Shown here: in pieces, positions 53,813 through 62,399 of the stretch
How positions within the stretch are numbered: position 1 is the first letter of the stretch
Layout: each line of letters starts with the position of its first letter
From: Hoeflea sp.
GTDB lineage: Bacteria; Pseudomonadota; Alphaproteobacteria; Rhizobiales; Rhizobiaceae
Assembly: GCA_020637795.1 (NCBI GenBank)
Contig: JACKJT010000001.1
Span: 620,001-684,000, forward strand
Direction: 5' to 3'
DNA length: 64,000 bases
Notes under the pieces: model-generated
Databases searched by the model: none
Told to the model about the DNA's origin: nothing
What the model saw: the letters and a program-made list of their open reading frames with translations, nothing else
Position numbers and translations under genes: made by a program

Positions 53813-54739
53813 ATGACCACATTCTATTACTCCAATCCCATCTGCCTCGAACATCTGGTGCCGGCCGGCCATCCCGAGCGGCCCGACCGGATGAAAGCGC
53901 TTGAGGCTGTCTTTGAACACGAGCATTTCAACACGCTGGTTCGGCATCTGGCCCCCGAGGCCGCGGCCGAGGCAGTGCTGCTGGCGCATCCCGAGAGCTA
54001 TCTCGCAAAGATCAAGGCGGCGATTCCGGAAACCGGGTTCTCGCGGATCGATTCCGACACCACGGCCAGCCCGCGCTCGATGGAAGCGGCGCTGATCTCC
54101 GTCGGCGGCGCGATAGCGGCGGTGGATGCGGTATTCCGGAAGGAGGCCGACAACGCCTTTGTCGCCACCCGCCCGCCCGGCCACCATGCCGAGAAAAACA
54201 CTTCGATGGGGTTCTGCCTGTTCAACCAAGCGGCGATTGCGGCGCGGCATGCTCAGAAAGCCTACGGCGCCGAGCGCGTGGCGATCGTCGACTGGGACGT
54301 GCATCACGGCAACGGCACCCAGGACATCTTCTACGACGATCCGAGCGTGATCTACTGCTCGACGCACCAGATGCCGCTCTATCCCGGCACCGGCGCGCTA
54401 CGCGAGACAGGCAAGGGCAATATCTTCAATGCGCCGCTGTCGGCCAATGACGGCAGCGACCATTTCCGCGAGGCGTTCAAGACCCGCATCCTGCCGGCGC
54501 TTGACGAGGCACGGCCGGACCTGATCATCATTTCCGCCGGCTTCGATGCCCATCACCGCGACCCGCTGGCCGAGATCAACCTGGTGGCGGACGATTTCGA
54601 CTGGGCCACGGGCAAGCTGATGGACATCGCCGGACGTTACTCCGGCAACCGGGTCGTCAGCCTGCTGGAAGGCGGCTATGATCTGGTGGGCCTGGCCGAA
54701 TCGGCCGCCGCCCACGTGATCCGGCTGCAGGAGGGTTGA
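53813..54739 (+). CDS. histone-deacetylase-family amidohydrolase
   Basis: 308 aa, class II HDAC-like fold. Catalytic and zinc residues are visible: RPPGHHAEKNTSMGFCLFN (tandem His), VDWDVHHGNGTQDIF (zinc Asp and His), and SAGFDAHHRDPLAEI (zinc Asp). Bacterial members deacetylate acetylpolyamines or acetyl-lysine on proteins; the substrate is unknown. No ribosome site precedes the ATG. It is followed 3 bp later by xseB, a conserved rhizobial pairing. Confidence 0.92.
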   Translation: MTTFYYSNPICLEHLVPAGHPERPDRMKALEAVFEHEHFNTLVRHLAPEAAAEAVLLAHPESYLAKIKAAIPETGFSRIDSDTTASPRSMEAALISVGGAIAAVDAVFRKEADNAFVATRPPGHHAEKNTSMGFCLFNQAAIAARHAQKAYGAERVAIVDWDVHHGNGTQDIFYDDPSVIYCSTHQMPLYPGTGALRETGKGNIFNAPLSANDGSDHFREAFKTRILPALDEARPDLIIISAGFDAHHRDPLAEINLVADDFDWATGKLMDIAGRYSGNRVVSLLEGGYDLVGLAESAAAHVIRLQEG

Positions 54740-54742
54740 TCG

Positions 54743-54988
54743 ATGAGCGAAGCCAACGACATTTCGGCCATGAGCTTCGAAGCCGCCGTGGCTGAACTGG
54801 AGCGCATCGTCGAACAGCTCGAACGCGGCGACGTGGCGCTGGACAAGTCGATCGAGATCTACGAGCGCGGCGAAGCCTTGAAAGCCCATTGCGAGAAACT
54901 GCTTTCCGCGGCTGAAAAGCGGATCGAGAAGATCCGTCTTGACCGTCAGGGCCAGCCGGCGGGAACGGAGCCGCTCGACGCCGAGTAG
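54743..54988 (+). CDS. xseB: exodeoxyribonuclease VII small subunit
   Basis: 81 aa helical protein that binds XseA to form the single-strand exonuclease VII. The core FEAAVAELERIVEQLERGD, then IEIYERGEALKAHCEKLL, is the family signature. Four bases separate it from the HDAC-like stop, so translation is probably coupled. The large subunit xseA is not in the window. Confidence 0.95.
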   Translation: MSEANDISAMSFEAAVAELERIVEQLERGDVALDKSIEIYERGEALKAHCEKLLSAAEKRIEKIRLDRQGQPAGTEPLDAE

Positions 54989-55011
54989 AGCCCATATCGC
55001 AGGAGCATGGC

Positions 55012-55938
55012 ATGAGCTATTTCGGCGGACTGAATGACCCCAATCCCGGCGATGCCCCGGCCTGTGACGCGATCGAACAGCTGATCATTCCCTCCTCGCG
55101 CGACATCGGCGGCTTTTCCGTCAAGCGGGCGCTGCCGACCGCACGCCGGCGCATGGTCGGCCCCTTCATCTTCTTCGACCGGATGGGGCCCGCAATCCTG
55201 AGGGGCGGCGAGGCCATGGACGTGCGCCCGCACCCGCATATCGGGCTTTCGACCGTCACCTACCTGTTTGACGGCGCCATCCGCCATCGCGACAGCCTCG
55301 GCACCGAGATGGTGATCAGGCCGGGCGACGTGAACCTGATGACCGCCGGCCGCGGAATCGTTCATTCCGAGCGTTCGCCCGAAGAGATGCGCGGCGGCGA
55401 GATGCCGATGTCCGGGCTGCAGACATGGCTCGCCCTGCCCGACCATCTCGAGGAAATCGACCCCGCCTTCTCCCATACCGCCACCACGCAGCTGCCGGAG
55501 ATCAGCGATGCAGGCATTCGGGCTCGCGTGGTGATGGGCGGTTTTGGCGGGCTTGCCTCCCCGGTGCCGCAGCATACCGGCACGCTCTATGTCGACCTGG
55601 CGCTGTCGCCATCGGCTTCTGCGCCGTTCGACGCGGAGTGGGAAGAGCGGGCGCTCTATCTGCTGGAAGGCGAAATCGAGATCGCCGGCGACCGTTTTGG
55701 ACCGGACCAGCTTCTCGTGTTCCGCCCCGGAGACGCCATCACGATAACCGCCGGGCCAGCGGGCGCGCGGATGATGCTGTTTGGCGGCGACAGCATTCCG
55801 ACCAGGCGCCATATCTGGTGGAACTTCGTCTCCTCGTCGAAGGAGCGGATCGAACAGGCCAAGGCAGAATGGCGCTCGGGCCGGTTCGACATCGTGCCGG
55901 GCGACGCGGACGAGTTCATCCCGCTGCCGGAGAAATAA
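55012..55938 (+). CDS. pirin family protein
   Basis: 308 aa bicupin. The N-terminal metal site is in RPHPHIGLSTVTYLFDG with a further His in AGRGIVHSERSPEE, as in pirins that bind iron. The C-terminal cupin (residues about 170-285) includes GEIEIAGDRFGPDQLL. Pirins act as quercetin dioxygenases or redox-linked co-regulators; neither can be assigned here. It is inserted between xseB (23 bp upstream) and dxs, genes that are usually adjacent in rhizobia. Confidence 0.9.
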   Translation: MSYFGGLNDPNPGDAPACDAIEQLIIPSSRDIGGFSVKRALPTARRRMVGPFIFFDRMGPAILRGGEAMDVRPHPHIGLSTVTYLFDGAIRHRDSLGTEMVIRPGDVNLMTAGRGIVHSERSPEEMRGGEMPMSGLQTWLALPDHLEEIDPAFSHTATTQLPEISDAGIRARVVMGGFGGLASPVPQHTGTLYVDLALSPSASAPFDAEWEERALYLLEGEIEIAGDRFGPDQLLVFRPGDAITITAGPAGARMMLFGGDSIPTRRHIWWNFVSSSKERIEQAKAEWRSGRFDIVPGDADEFIPLPEK

Positions 55939-56065
55939 TCAAGGCCGGTCGGATTTCGCGGCCAAACTAGCTGTGGCAAGTGCGCCCAGACCATACTTCA
56001 AACCTTAATCCGGGTTTACACATATACGTTTCCGGGCTACGCCCTGAGAGACTGTGAGGCATGAC

Positions 56066-57997
56066 GTGACACACCCGCCCGAAACACCGCTTCTGGACAC
56101 CGTCCGGTACCCATCCGACCTGAAGGCCATCGACGACAAGCTGTTGCCGCAACTGGCAACCGAATTGCGCGCCGAGATGATCGATGCGGTGTCCCGCACC
56201 GGCGGGCACCTGGGCGCCGGTCTTGGCGTGGTCGAGCTGACGATTGCCATCCACAAGGTGTTCGACACCCCGCACGACCGGTTGATCTTCGATGTCGGGC
56301 ATCAATGCTATCCGCACAAGATCCTGACCGGACGCCGCGACCGCATCCGCACCCTGCGTCAGGAGGGCGGCCTTTCCGGCTTCACCAAGCGCTCCGAGAG
56401 CGAGTATGACGATTTCGGCGCGGGCCATTCATCGACCTCGATTTCCGCCGGCCTCGGCATGGCGGTGGCGAGCGAGCTGCAGGGCGTAAAGCGTAACGTG
56501 ATCTCGGTGATCGGCGACGGGGCGATGTCGGCCGGCATGGCCTTTGAGGCGCTCAACAATGCCGGGGCGCTGGATGCGCGGCTGATCGTCATCCTCAACG
56601 ACAACGACATGTCGATCGCGCCGCCGACCGGGGCGATGAGCGCCTACCTGGCGCGGATGGCGTCGGGCCGGACCTATATGGGCATCCGCGAGGCGGGCAA
56701 GAAACTGACGGCCTATCTGGGAAAAAACATCGACCGGGCGATCACCCGCGCCGTCGAGCATGCGCGCGGCTATGTCACCGGCGGCACCATGTTCGAGGAA
56801 CTCGGCTTCTATCACATCGGGCCGATAGACGGGCACAATCTCGACCATTTGCTGCCGGTGTTGCGCAATGTGCGCGACAATGCCGACGGACCGGTGCTCA
56901 TTCACGTGGTCACGCAAAAGGGCAAGGGCTACGCGCCCGCCGAAGCTGCCGCCGACAAGTATCACGGCGTCAACAAGTTCGACGTCGTCACCGGCACCCA
57001 GGCCAAGGCGAAACCGAACGCGCCGAGCTACACGGCCGTCTTTGGCGAGACGCTGGCGCAGGAAGCAAGCTTCGACGACAAGATCGTGGCCATCACCGCG
57101 GCGATGCCAGGCGGCACCGGCGTCGACAAGTTCGCCAAGGTTCACCCGACGCGCACCTTCGATGTCGGCATTGCCGAACAGCATGCAGTGACCTTTGCCG
57201 CCGGGATGGCGAGCGAGGGCATGAAGCCGTTCTGCGCGATCTATTCCACCTTCCTGCAGCGCGGCTACGACCAGGTGGTCCACGACGTGGCGATCCAGAA
57301 ACTGCCGGTCAGGTTCCCGATCGACCGCGCCGGTTTCGTCGGCGCCGACGGCGCCACCCATGCCGGCACCTTCGACACCACCTATCTTGCCTGCCTGCCG
57401 GGCTTCGTGGTGATGGCGGCTTCCGACGAGGCCGAACTCAAGCACATGGTGCGCACCGCGGCGGCCTATGACGAGGGTCCGATCTCGTTCCGTTATCCGC
57501 GCGGCGAAGGCGTTGGCGTCGAAATGCCGGAGCGCGGCCAGATCCTGGAGATCGGCAAGGGCCGGGTGATGCGCGAAGGCTCCAAGGTGGCGCTGCTGTC
57601 GTTCGGCACGCGGCTGGCCGAATGCCTGGTCGCGGCGGAGGATCTTAACGCCGCCGGTCTTTCGACCACCGTTGCCGACGCGCGCTTCGCCAAGCCGCTC
57701 GACCATGACCTGATCCGCCAGCTGGCGCGGCATCACGAGGTGCTGGTGACCATTGAGGAAGGCTCCGTCGGCGGCTTCGGCAGCCACGTGCTGCAGTTCC
57801 TCTCCACCGAGGGGCTGCTCGACGGCGGCCTCAGGGTGCGTTCGCTGGTGATGCCGGACATCTTCATGGACCATGCCTCGCCGGACGCGATGTATGCCCG
57901 CGCCGGGCTCGACCGGAAGGGCATCGTCGACACGGTGTTTCGTGCGCTCAACGCCGAGAACCGCGCCGGCGCCCAGGTTACCGTTCTGAAACCATAG
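56066..57997 (+). CDS. dxs: 1-deoxy-D-xylulose-5-phosphate synthase
   Basis: 643 aa thiamine-diphosphate enzyme, first step of the MEP isoprenoid pathway and thiamine/B6 precursor supply. Seen: GHLGAGLGVVELTIAIHKVF (about residue 50), the ThDP motif GDGAMSAGMAFEALNNAG (about 150), the catalytic Glu region GIAEQHAVTFAAGMA (about 370), and DRAGFVGADGATHAG (about 420). The GTG at 56066 with GTGAGG six bases ahead gives the family-like N-terminus VTHPPETPLLD; a GTG at 56054 is possible. It shares the MEP pathway with ispH at 30 kb. Confidence 0.97.
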   Translation: MTHPPETPLLDTVRYPSDLKAIDDKLLPQLATELRAEMIDAVSRTGGHLGAGLGVVELTIAIHKVFDTPHDRLIFDVGHQCYPHKILTGRRDRIRTLRQEGGLSGFTKRSESEYDDFGAGHSSTSISAGLGMAVASELQGVKRNVISVIGDGAMSAGMAFEALNNAGALDARLIVILNDNDMSIAPPTGAMSAYLARMASGRTYMGIREAGKKLTAYLGKNIDRAITRAVEHARGYVTGGTMFEELGFYHIGPIDGHNLDHLLPVLRNVRDNADGPVLIHVVTQKGKGYAPAEAAADKYHGVNKFDVVTGTQAKAKPNAPSYTAVFGETLAQEASFDDKIVAITAAMPGGTGVDKFAKVHPTRTFDVGIAEQHAVTFAAGMASEGMKPFCAIYSTFLQRGYDQVVHDVAIQKLPVRFPIDRAGFVGADGATHAGTFDTTYLACLPGFVVMAASDEAELKHMVRTAAAYDEGPISFRYPRGEGVGVEMPERGQILEIGKGRVMREGSKVALLSFGTRLAECLVAAEDLNAAGLSTTVADARFAKPLDHDLIRQLARHHEVLVTIEEGSVGGFGSHVLQFLSTEGLLDGGLRVRSLVMPDIFMDHASPDAMYARAGLDRKGIVDTVFRALNAENRAGAQVTVLKP

Positions 57998-58092
57998 ATG
58001 TTTGCCCGATCCTAACCACGTCCCTTGGGCGTTCTGAAACATCCCGCTGCTAATCTGTTTGAAACAGCACGGGACTTCGGGACGTTTTGGCA

Positions 58093-58530
58093 ATGACGAT
58101 GAAACAGGCGGGAAAATGCCATGCGCGCGGGTTCGCGGCGGCCTTGCTTGCCGTTCTCGGACTGGCCTTGCCGGCGACTGCAGACACCAAACCCACCTAT
58201 GACAAACGCATCGAGGAAGCCGCGATCCGCATGCTTGTCCCGAAGCTCGGCGAGATGCGCGGATCGCTGGGCGTCGGGGGCGACGACTTCCTGGCACTGA
58301 TGATCAACGAACAGGTGACCGGCAGGCAGCCGGCGCCCGTCCGGCCGGGAGCCACGCAACCACCGGCAAAACGGATACAGATGTTCGAAGACACGCCGCT
58401 CCGGGTTGCCAATGACATGCCGAAGCCCGAAGCGCGGCCCGAGCAGCGGCCGGTCGCAGACAACAGGGCGGAGACACCTGCGGCCACACCAAGCGGGCGG
58501 CACAGCAAAGGCAGCTTCCTGTTCTTCTGA
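58093..58530 (+). CDS. hypothetical exported protein, 145 aa
   Basis: I do not recognise the family. An N-terminal signal peptide (ARGFAAALLAVLGLALPATA, cut near residue 30) is followed by a short helical segment (YDKRIEEAAIRMLVPKLGEM) and then a long Pro/Ala/Arg-rich tail that is probably disordered, ending KGSFLFF. Starts at 58093, 58099 and a TTG at 58087 are all possible. It sits between dxs and tlyA, 95 bp after dxs. Confidence 0.7.
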   Translation: MTMKQAGKCHARGFAAALLAVLGLALPATADTKPTYDKRIEEAAIRMLVPKLGEMRGSLGVGGDDFLALMINEQVTGRQPAPVRPGATQPPAKRIQMFEDTPLRVANDMPKPEARPEQRPVADNRAETPAATPSGRHSKGSFLFF

Positions 58531-58602
58531 ACCGCACCCGTCAGGGTTCCACGCCGCACAAAGCGCTTGCCCTCGCCGCCCTTCCGGGCCAAGACGGCTT
58601 TC

Positions 58603-59370
58603 ATGGCAGACCCATCTCCCACAACCCCGCCCGAAAGGGACCGGCTTGACCAGATCCTGGTCCGGCGCGGGCTCTACGACAGCCGGTCGCGGGCGCGCGA
58701 CGCGATTGCGCGCGGCGCGGTGCTGGTCGCCGGCAAACCGGTCACAAAGCCCGGCGCGCTGGTGAGCGAGACGGCACATATCACGCTCGCCGATCCGGCG
58801 CGGGCCTATGTCTCGCGGGCGGCGCTGAAGCTGATCGCCGGGCTCGATCATTTCGGCTTCGATCCTTCGGGCCGGGTGGCGCTGGATGTCGGTGCCTCGA
58901 CCGGCGGGTTCACGCAGGTGCTGATCGAGCGCGGTGCCGAGCATGTGCTGGCGGTCGATGTGGGCCATGACCAGCTGCATGCGCGTCTTGCGGACGACGC
59001 GCGCGTGAGCAATCTCGAGGGCCTCAATGCCCGCGATCTTGCCCATGTGCATCTGGGCAGCCACGCGATCGGCGCGGTGGTGTCGGATGTGAGTTTCATC
59101 TCGCTGAAGCTGGCGCTGCCGCCCGCACTGGCGCTCGCGGAACCCGGAGCCTTCGCGGTGCTGCTGGTCAAGCCGCAGTTCGAGGCCGGACGCGCGGCCA
59201 TCGGCAAGGGCGGGCTGCTCAAGGACCCGTCGCAGGGGCCGGTCATCGCCGAGGATCTTGCCCGCTGGCTCGACGGGCAGCCCGGCTGGAGCGCCACCGG
59301 CCCCATCGCCTCGCCGATCGAAGGCAGCGACGGCAACCACGAATTTCTCATCGGAGGCGTCAAGACATGA
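58603..59370 (+). CDS. tlyA: TlyA family rRNA methyltransferase
   Basis: 255 aa. An S4 RNA-binding domain (residues about 12-70: RLDQILVRRGLYDSRSRARD) is followed by an FtsJ-type methyltransferase (DVGASTGGFTQVLIERGA, VSDVSFISLKLALP, LVKPQFEAGR). TlyA 2'-O-methylates 16S and/or 23S rRNA; the old name haemolysin is misleading. The ATG at 58603 gives the standard N-terminus; an earlier start at 58567 is possible. Its stop overlaps the next gene by ATGA. Confidence 0.93.
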   Translation: MADPSPTTPPERDRLDQILVRRGLYDSRSRARDAIARGAVLVAGKPVTKPGALVSETAHITLADPARAYVSRAALKLIAGLDHFGFDPSGRVALDVGASTGGFTQVLIERGAEHVLAVDVGHDQLHARLADDARVSNLEGLNARDLAHVHLGSHAIGAVVSDVSFISLKLALPPALALAEPGAFAVLLVKPQFEAGRAAIGKGGLLKDPSQGPVIAEDLARWLDGQPGWSATGPIASPIEGSDGNHEFLIGGVKT

Positions 59371-60626
59371 GCGCTCAGAAACTCGACATCACAAGGCTTG
59401 GCGGACAGGGCGACGGCATTGCCGAAACGCCCGCGGGCCAGATCTTCGTGCCCTTCACCGTGCCGGGCGACGTCATCAATGCCGGGGTGGAGAAAAGCCG
59501 CGCGTCGCTGATCGCGGTGCTCACCCCCTCGCCCGACCGGGTGACGCCGCCGTGCGCGCATTTCGGACCCGACGAGGAGAACGCCGGTTGCGGCGGCTGC
59601 GCGCTGCAGCATGTGGCGGACGAGGTCTACCGTGAGTGGAAGCGCGGACTGGTGGTGGCGGCGCTGGAAAGCCGCAACATTTCAGCCGAGGTGGCGCCGC
59701 TGGTCGCCTGCCAGCCCAAGGCGCGGCGGCGGGTGGTGTTTGCCGCGCGGCGCACCGACAAGGGCGCCATCCTTGGCTTCAACCGGGCGCAGAGCCATCA
59801 CATCGTCGCGGTCGAGAGCTGCGTGGTCGCCACCGACAGGATCAACCAGGCGCTGCCGGCGCTCAGGCGCCTCGCCACCGCGGTGGCGGTCGGCAAGGAG
59901 GCGTTCCGCCTCTCCGTGCTCGACGCCGCCCCCGGCCTCGATCTTGCCACTGACGCGCCGTTCAAGCTCTCCGAGCCCGACCGACTGAGGATCATCCAGG
60001 CGGTGCGGGCCGAACCCGGCATTGCGCGGCTCACCTTCAACGGCGAGATCCTGATCGAGAAGCAGCCGCCGGAGCTCGAATTCGGCCGCGTGATCGTCAA
60101 CCCGCCGCCCGGCGGCTTCGTGCAGGCGAGCAAGGCCGCCGAAGACGTGATGGGCAACCTGGTGACCGGGCACCTGAAAAAATCCAAGCGCGTGGCTGAC
60201 CTGTTCTCCGGCTCCGGCACCTTTGCGCTGAGGCTGGCCGAGACCAGCCACGTGCACGCGGTGGAAGCAGACGGGCCGTCGCACGCCGCACTCGACAAGG
60301 CGGCGCGGCGGACGCAGGGGCTCAAGCCGGTGACGGTGGAAAAACGCGACCTTTTCCGTCGGCCGCTGATGCAATCCGAACTGAAAAGCTACCAGGGACT
60401 GGTGTTCGACCCGCCGCGCGCCGGAGCCGAGGTGCAGGTGGCCGACATCGCCCGCTCGACCATCTCCCGGATCGCCGCCGTCTCCTGCAACCCGACCACG
60501 CTGGCGCGCGACCTCGAGATCCTGATCAAGGGGGGCTACAGGGTGAAATCCGTGACGCCGATCGACCAGTTCCTGTGGTCGTCCCACGTGGAAGTGGTGG
60601 CGCTGCTGGAGCGACCGAAGAGGTAG
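59367..60626 (+). CDS. 23S rRNA (uracil-5-)-methyltransferase, RlmD/RumA family
   Basis: 419 aa SAM-dependent m5U methyltransferase. A short TRAM-like N-terminus (ITRLGGQGDGIAETPAGQIF) is followed by an iron-sulfur cluster region (PPCAHFGPDEENAGCGGCAL), the SAM site DLFSGSGTFALRLAE, and the catalytic Cys in AAVSCNPTTLARDLEIL with FDPPRAGAEV just before it. Whether the target is 23S U1939, another rRNA site or tRNA cannot be told from sequence. It is coupled to tlyA and ends the dxs-tlyA run. Confidence 0.92.
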   Translation: MSAQKLDITRLGGQGDGIAETPAGQIFVPFTVPGDVINAGVEKSRASLIAVLTPSPDRVTPPCAHFGPDEENAGCGGCALQHVADEVYREWKRGLVVAALESRNISAEVAPLVACQPKARRRVVFAARRTDKGAILGFNRAQSHHIVAVESCVVATDRINQALPALRRLATAVAVGKEAFRLSVLDAAPGLDLATDAPFKLSEPDRLRIIQAVRAEPGIARLTFNGEILIEKQPPELEFGRVIVNPPPGGFVQASKAAEDVMGNLVTGHLKKSKRVADLFSGSGTFALRLAETSHVHAVEADGPSHAALDKAARRTQGLKPVTVEKRDLFRRPLMQSELKSYQGLVFDPPRAGAEVQVADIARSTISRIAAVSCNPTTLARDLEILIKGGYRVKSVTPIDQFLWSSHVEVVALLERPKR

Positions 60627-60673
60627 GGGGATCTCGCCGCGCTGGCCGGGTCCGTCGACGGTCACCTCACACC

Positions 60674-60810
60674 CCGTCACCCCGGACTTGATCCGGGGTC
60701 CAGCCACCGCGCGTCGGCGCGGTGAGAGACTCTTGAGACCAATGCAGGAATGAGTCTTCCGGCGAGCAGACGCTCGCCTGCTGGATCCCGGCTCGAGGCC
60801 GGGATGACGG
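60674..60810. repeat. compound palindromic intergenic repeat (REP-like)
   Basis: Two 30-bp ends, 60674-60703 and 60781-60810, are inverted copies of each other (24 of 30 positions). Each is itself a hairpin: CCCCGGA-CTTGA-TCCGGGG (60680-60698) and TCCCGGC-TCGAG-GCCGGGA (60786-60804). Between them lie CACCGCGC/GCGCGGTG (60705-60724), AGACTC/GAGTCT (60727-60757) and GGCGAGC/GCTCGCC (60761-60778). The GTCA-CCCCGGACTTGATCCGG motif is one I know as dispersed in many alphaproteobacterial genomes. It lies past the rlmD-like stop, in the 276-bp gap before a convergent gene. Confidence 0.8.
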
Positions 60811-60847
60811 AAGAGACCGGGACGACCTTTTGCCAGGCGGACATACG

Positions 60848-60880
60848 AAAAAAAGGCGGCGCACCGGGTGCGCCGCCTTT
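60848..60880 (-). terminator. strong terminator of the secreted hydrolase gene
   Basis: A nearly perfect palindrome: GGCGGCGCA (60855-60863) pairs with TGCGCCGCC (60869-60877), extended by AAA/TTT, with a run of seven T on the minus strand (60848-60854). It lies 23 bp past the stop of the minus-strand hydrolase and could also stop plus-strand reading. Confidence 0.85.
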
Positions 60881-60902
60881 CTATGGTCGTCAGGCGTGAG
60901 CC

Positions 60903-62264
60903 TTATTCGCCGGCTTTGAGCACTTCGTAGTGCAGACCCTTGGCGGTGCGGTCGGGGAAGCCGGCCCAGTGGGTGTGTTCGGGCTTTTCGGTGCCGTCCT
61001 TTTCCTTGGCCCAGACGCTGTCGTTGGAGTTGGGGACCAGCTCGAGATACCTAGCCATCGTCGCGTCGCCCTTGAGGTGCAGGCCGAGCCAAGCGGTGAC
61101 GAAATGCTGCGAGATGTTGTTCATCCGCACCGAATCCCAGACCGCGTCGGAGTAGTGATCGGAAACGTTGAAGCCGAGATCCTCGTCGAACCTGTTGGCC
61201 TCAGTGGGTGCGGGCATCGGGGCGCCGGCATTGTGATTGGCGTTGTCAAAGGTCAGCAGCGCACGGTCGACGCTCGTTGCGCCCTGCCAGATGGCGCGGG
61301 TGCCCTTCTCGTAGCCCGAGACGTCATCGACGGAGCCGGCGATGAACAGCGAAGGCTTGGAAATACCCTTCAGCGTTTCCTCGTCCCAGAAGTTGAGCAC
61401 CTTGCCCCAGGGGCCGAAGGCGACGATGGTCTTGACGCGGCTGTCGGGCAGCGCGTTGTGGGTGTCGCTGCCGCTCAGGTGGACGCCGAGCGTGCCGTGC
61501 GGGCCGCCCCAGGCATAATCGACGGCAGTCTGGGTGACGCCGCCGCCGGCGCTGATGACCGCGCCGTAGCCGCCCATCGAGTAGCCGACGATGGCGGCGT
61601 TGTCGGTGTTGGCAAGACCCTTGAGGAAATTGCCATCCTCGGCGGAGAGACGCGCCAGCTCGCCGAGCACGAATTTCTGGTCGATCGAGCGGTTGACCAG
61701 GGTCGATCCGAAGGCCGCCTTGGTGCGGTAGGTCGAATCGGTGTGGTCGATGGAGGCCACGACATAGCCCTTGGAGGCGAGGTTTTCGGCCAGGTGCGAC
61801 AGCAGGAAACGGTTGCCGGGATAGCCGTGCGAGATGATCACCAGCGGAAAGGCTGCCTCGGCGGCGGCGGGAGCGGCATCGCGCATTGCCTGACCGACCA
61901 GCGTCACCTCGGTCTTGCCGTCGCGCAGATAGGCTTTCAGCTCGTGCGAACCTTCCGCGGCGCCGTCTGCCGGATACCAGACCTCGACGGTCAGCGGCCG
62001 GTCGTAGCGCGGCCACTCGGCCGGCTTTTCCGCCGCCGGATCGATGGCCAGGATGTCGATCTGGCCGGGATTGACCATCTCCAGCGTGCGCACGCCGACC
62101 TTGTAGTCGCCGTAGGCCGACAGTTCGGGCGCATCGGGGCGCTGGGTGTCGATGCGGTTGGTGGCGGGCGCAGGCGCGCCCTCGTGGCTGGCTGCGAGAG
62201 CGTTGCCTGAAAAAGCTGCAATGGTCATGGCTGAAGCTGCAATGAGGAGAGAAAATCTGAGCAT
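60903..62264 (-). CDS. secreted alpha/beta hydrolase (dienelactone / PAF-acetylhydrolase type)
   Basis: 453 aa. A signal peptide covers about residues 1-25 (AASAMTIAAFSGNALA). The hydrolase core has the oxyanion region LVIISHGYPGNRFLL, the nucleophile elbow AIVGYSMGGYGAV (Ser near residue 230), the acid probably in LFIAGSVDDVSGY, and the His in FDNANHNAGAP. It resembles large esterases of the PAF-acetylhydrolase/dienelactone hydrolase group. It would act in the periplasm or outside. AAAGG precedes the ATG at 62264. It stands alone between a repeat and the fatty-acid oxidation genes; the substrate is unknown. Confidence 0.88.
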   Translation of the reverse strand: MLRFSLLIAASAMTIAAFSGNALAASHEGAPAPATNRIDTQRPDAPELSAYGDYKVGVRTLEMVNPGQIDILAIDPAAEKPAEWPRYDRPLTVEVWYPADGAAEGSHELKAYLRDGKTEVTLVGQAMRDAAPAAAEAAFPLVIISHGYPGNRFLLSHLAENLASKGYVVASIDHTDSTYRTKAAFGSTLVNRSIDQKFVLGELARLSAEDGNFLKGLANTDNAAIVGYSMGGYGAVISAGGGVTQTAVDYAWGGPHGTLGVHLSGSDTHNALPDSRVKTIVAFGPWGKVLNFWDEETLKGISKPSLFIAGSVDDVSGYEKGTRAIWQGATSVDRALLTFDNANHNAGAPMPAPTEANRFDEDLGFNVSDHYSDAVWDSVRMNNISQHFVTAWLGLHLKGDATMARYLELVPNSNDSVWAKEKDGTEKPEHTHWAGFPDRTAKGLHYEVLKAGE

Positions 62265-62399
62265 GGTATACCTTTCGCGGTTTGGTCGCGTTCTGAAAGC
62301 GGAACTGCCGGAGACACCGGTTAGCAGGCTCACGTAACGGTCATGCGACGCTAACTTAGTCCGCCGCACGACGCCAGATCGCGCGCCGGCAAAGGCGGA

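Noticed and set aside
53695..53904. Open frame of 69 codons upstream of the HDAC-like gene
   Set aside because: No ribosome site, overlaps the start of the deacetylase gene, no recognisable family. At most the remnant noted in the gap entry.
58603..59370. Haemolysin / virulence factor (tlyA)
   Set aside because: The S4 and FtsJ domains make it an rRNA methyltransferase; the haemolysin name is historical.
60674..60810. CRISPR array
   Set aside because: The repeats are inverted rather than direct, differ from one another and have no regular spacers; it is a palindromic repeat.
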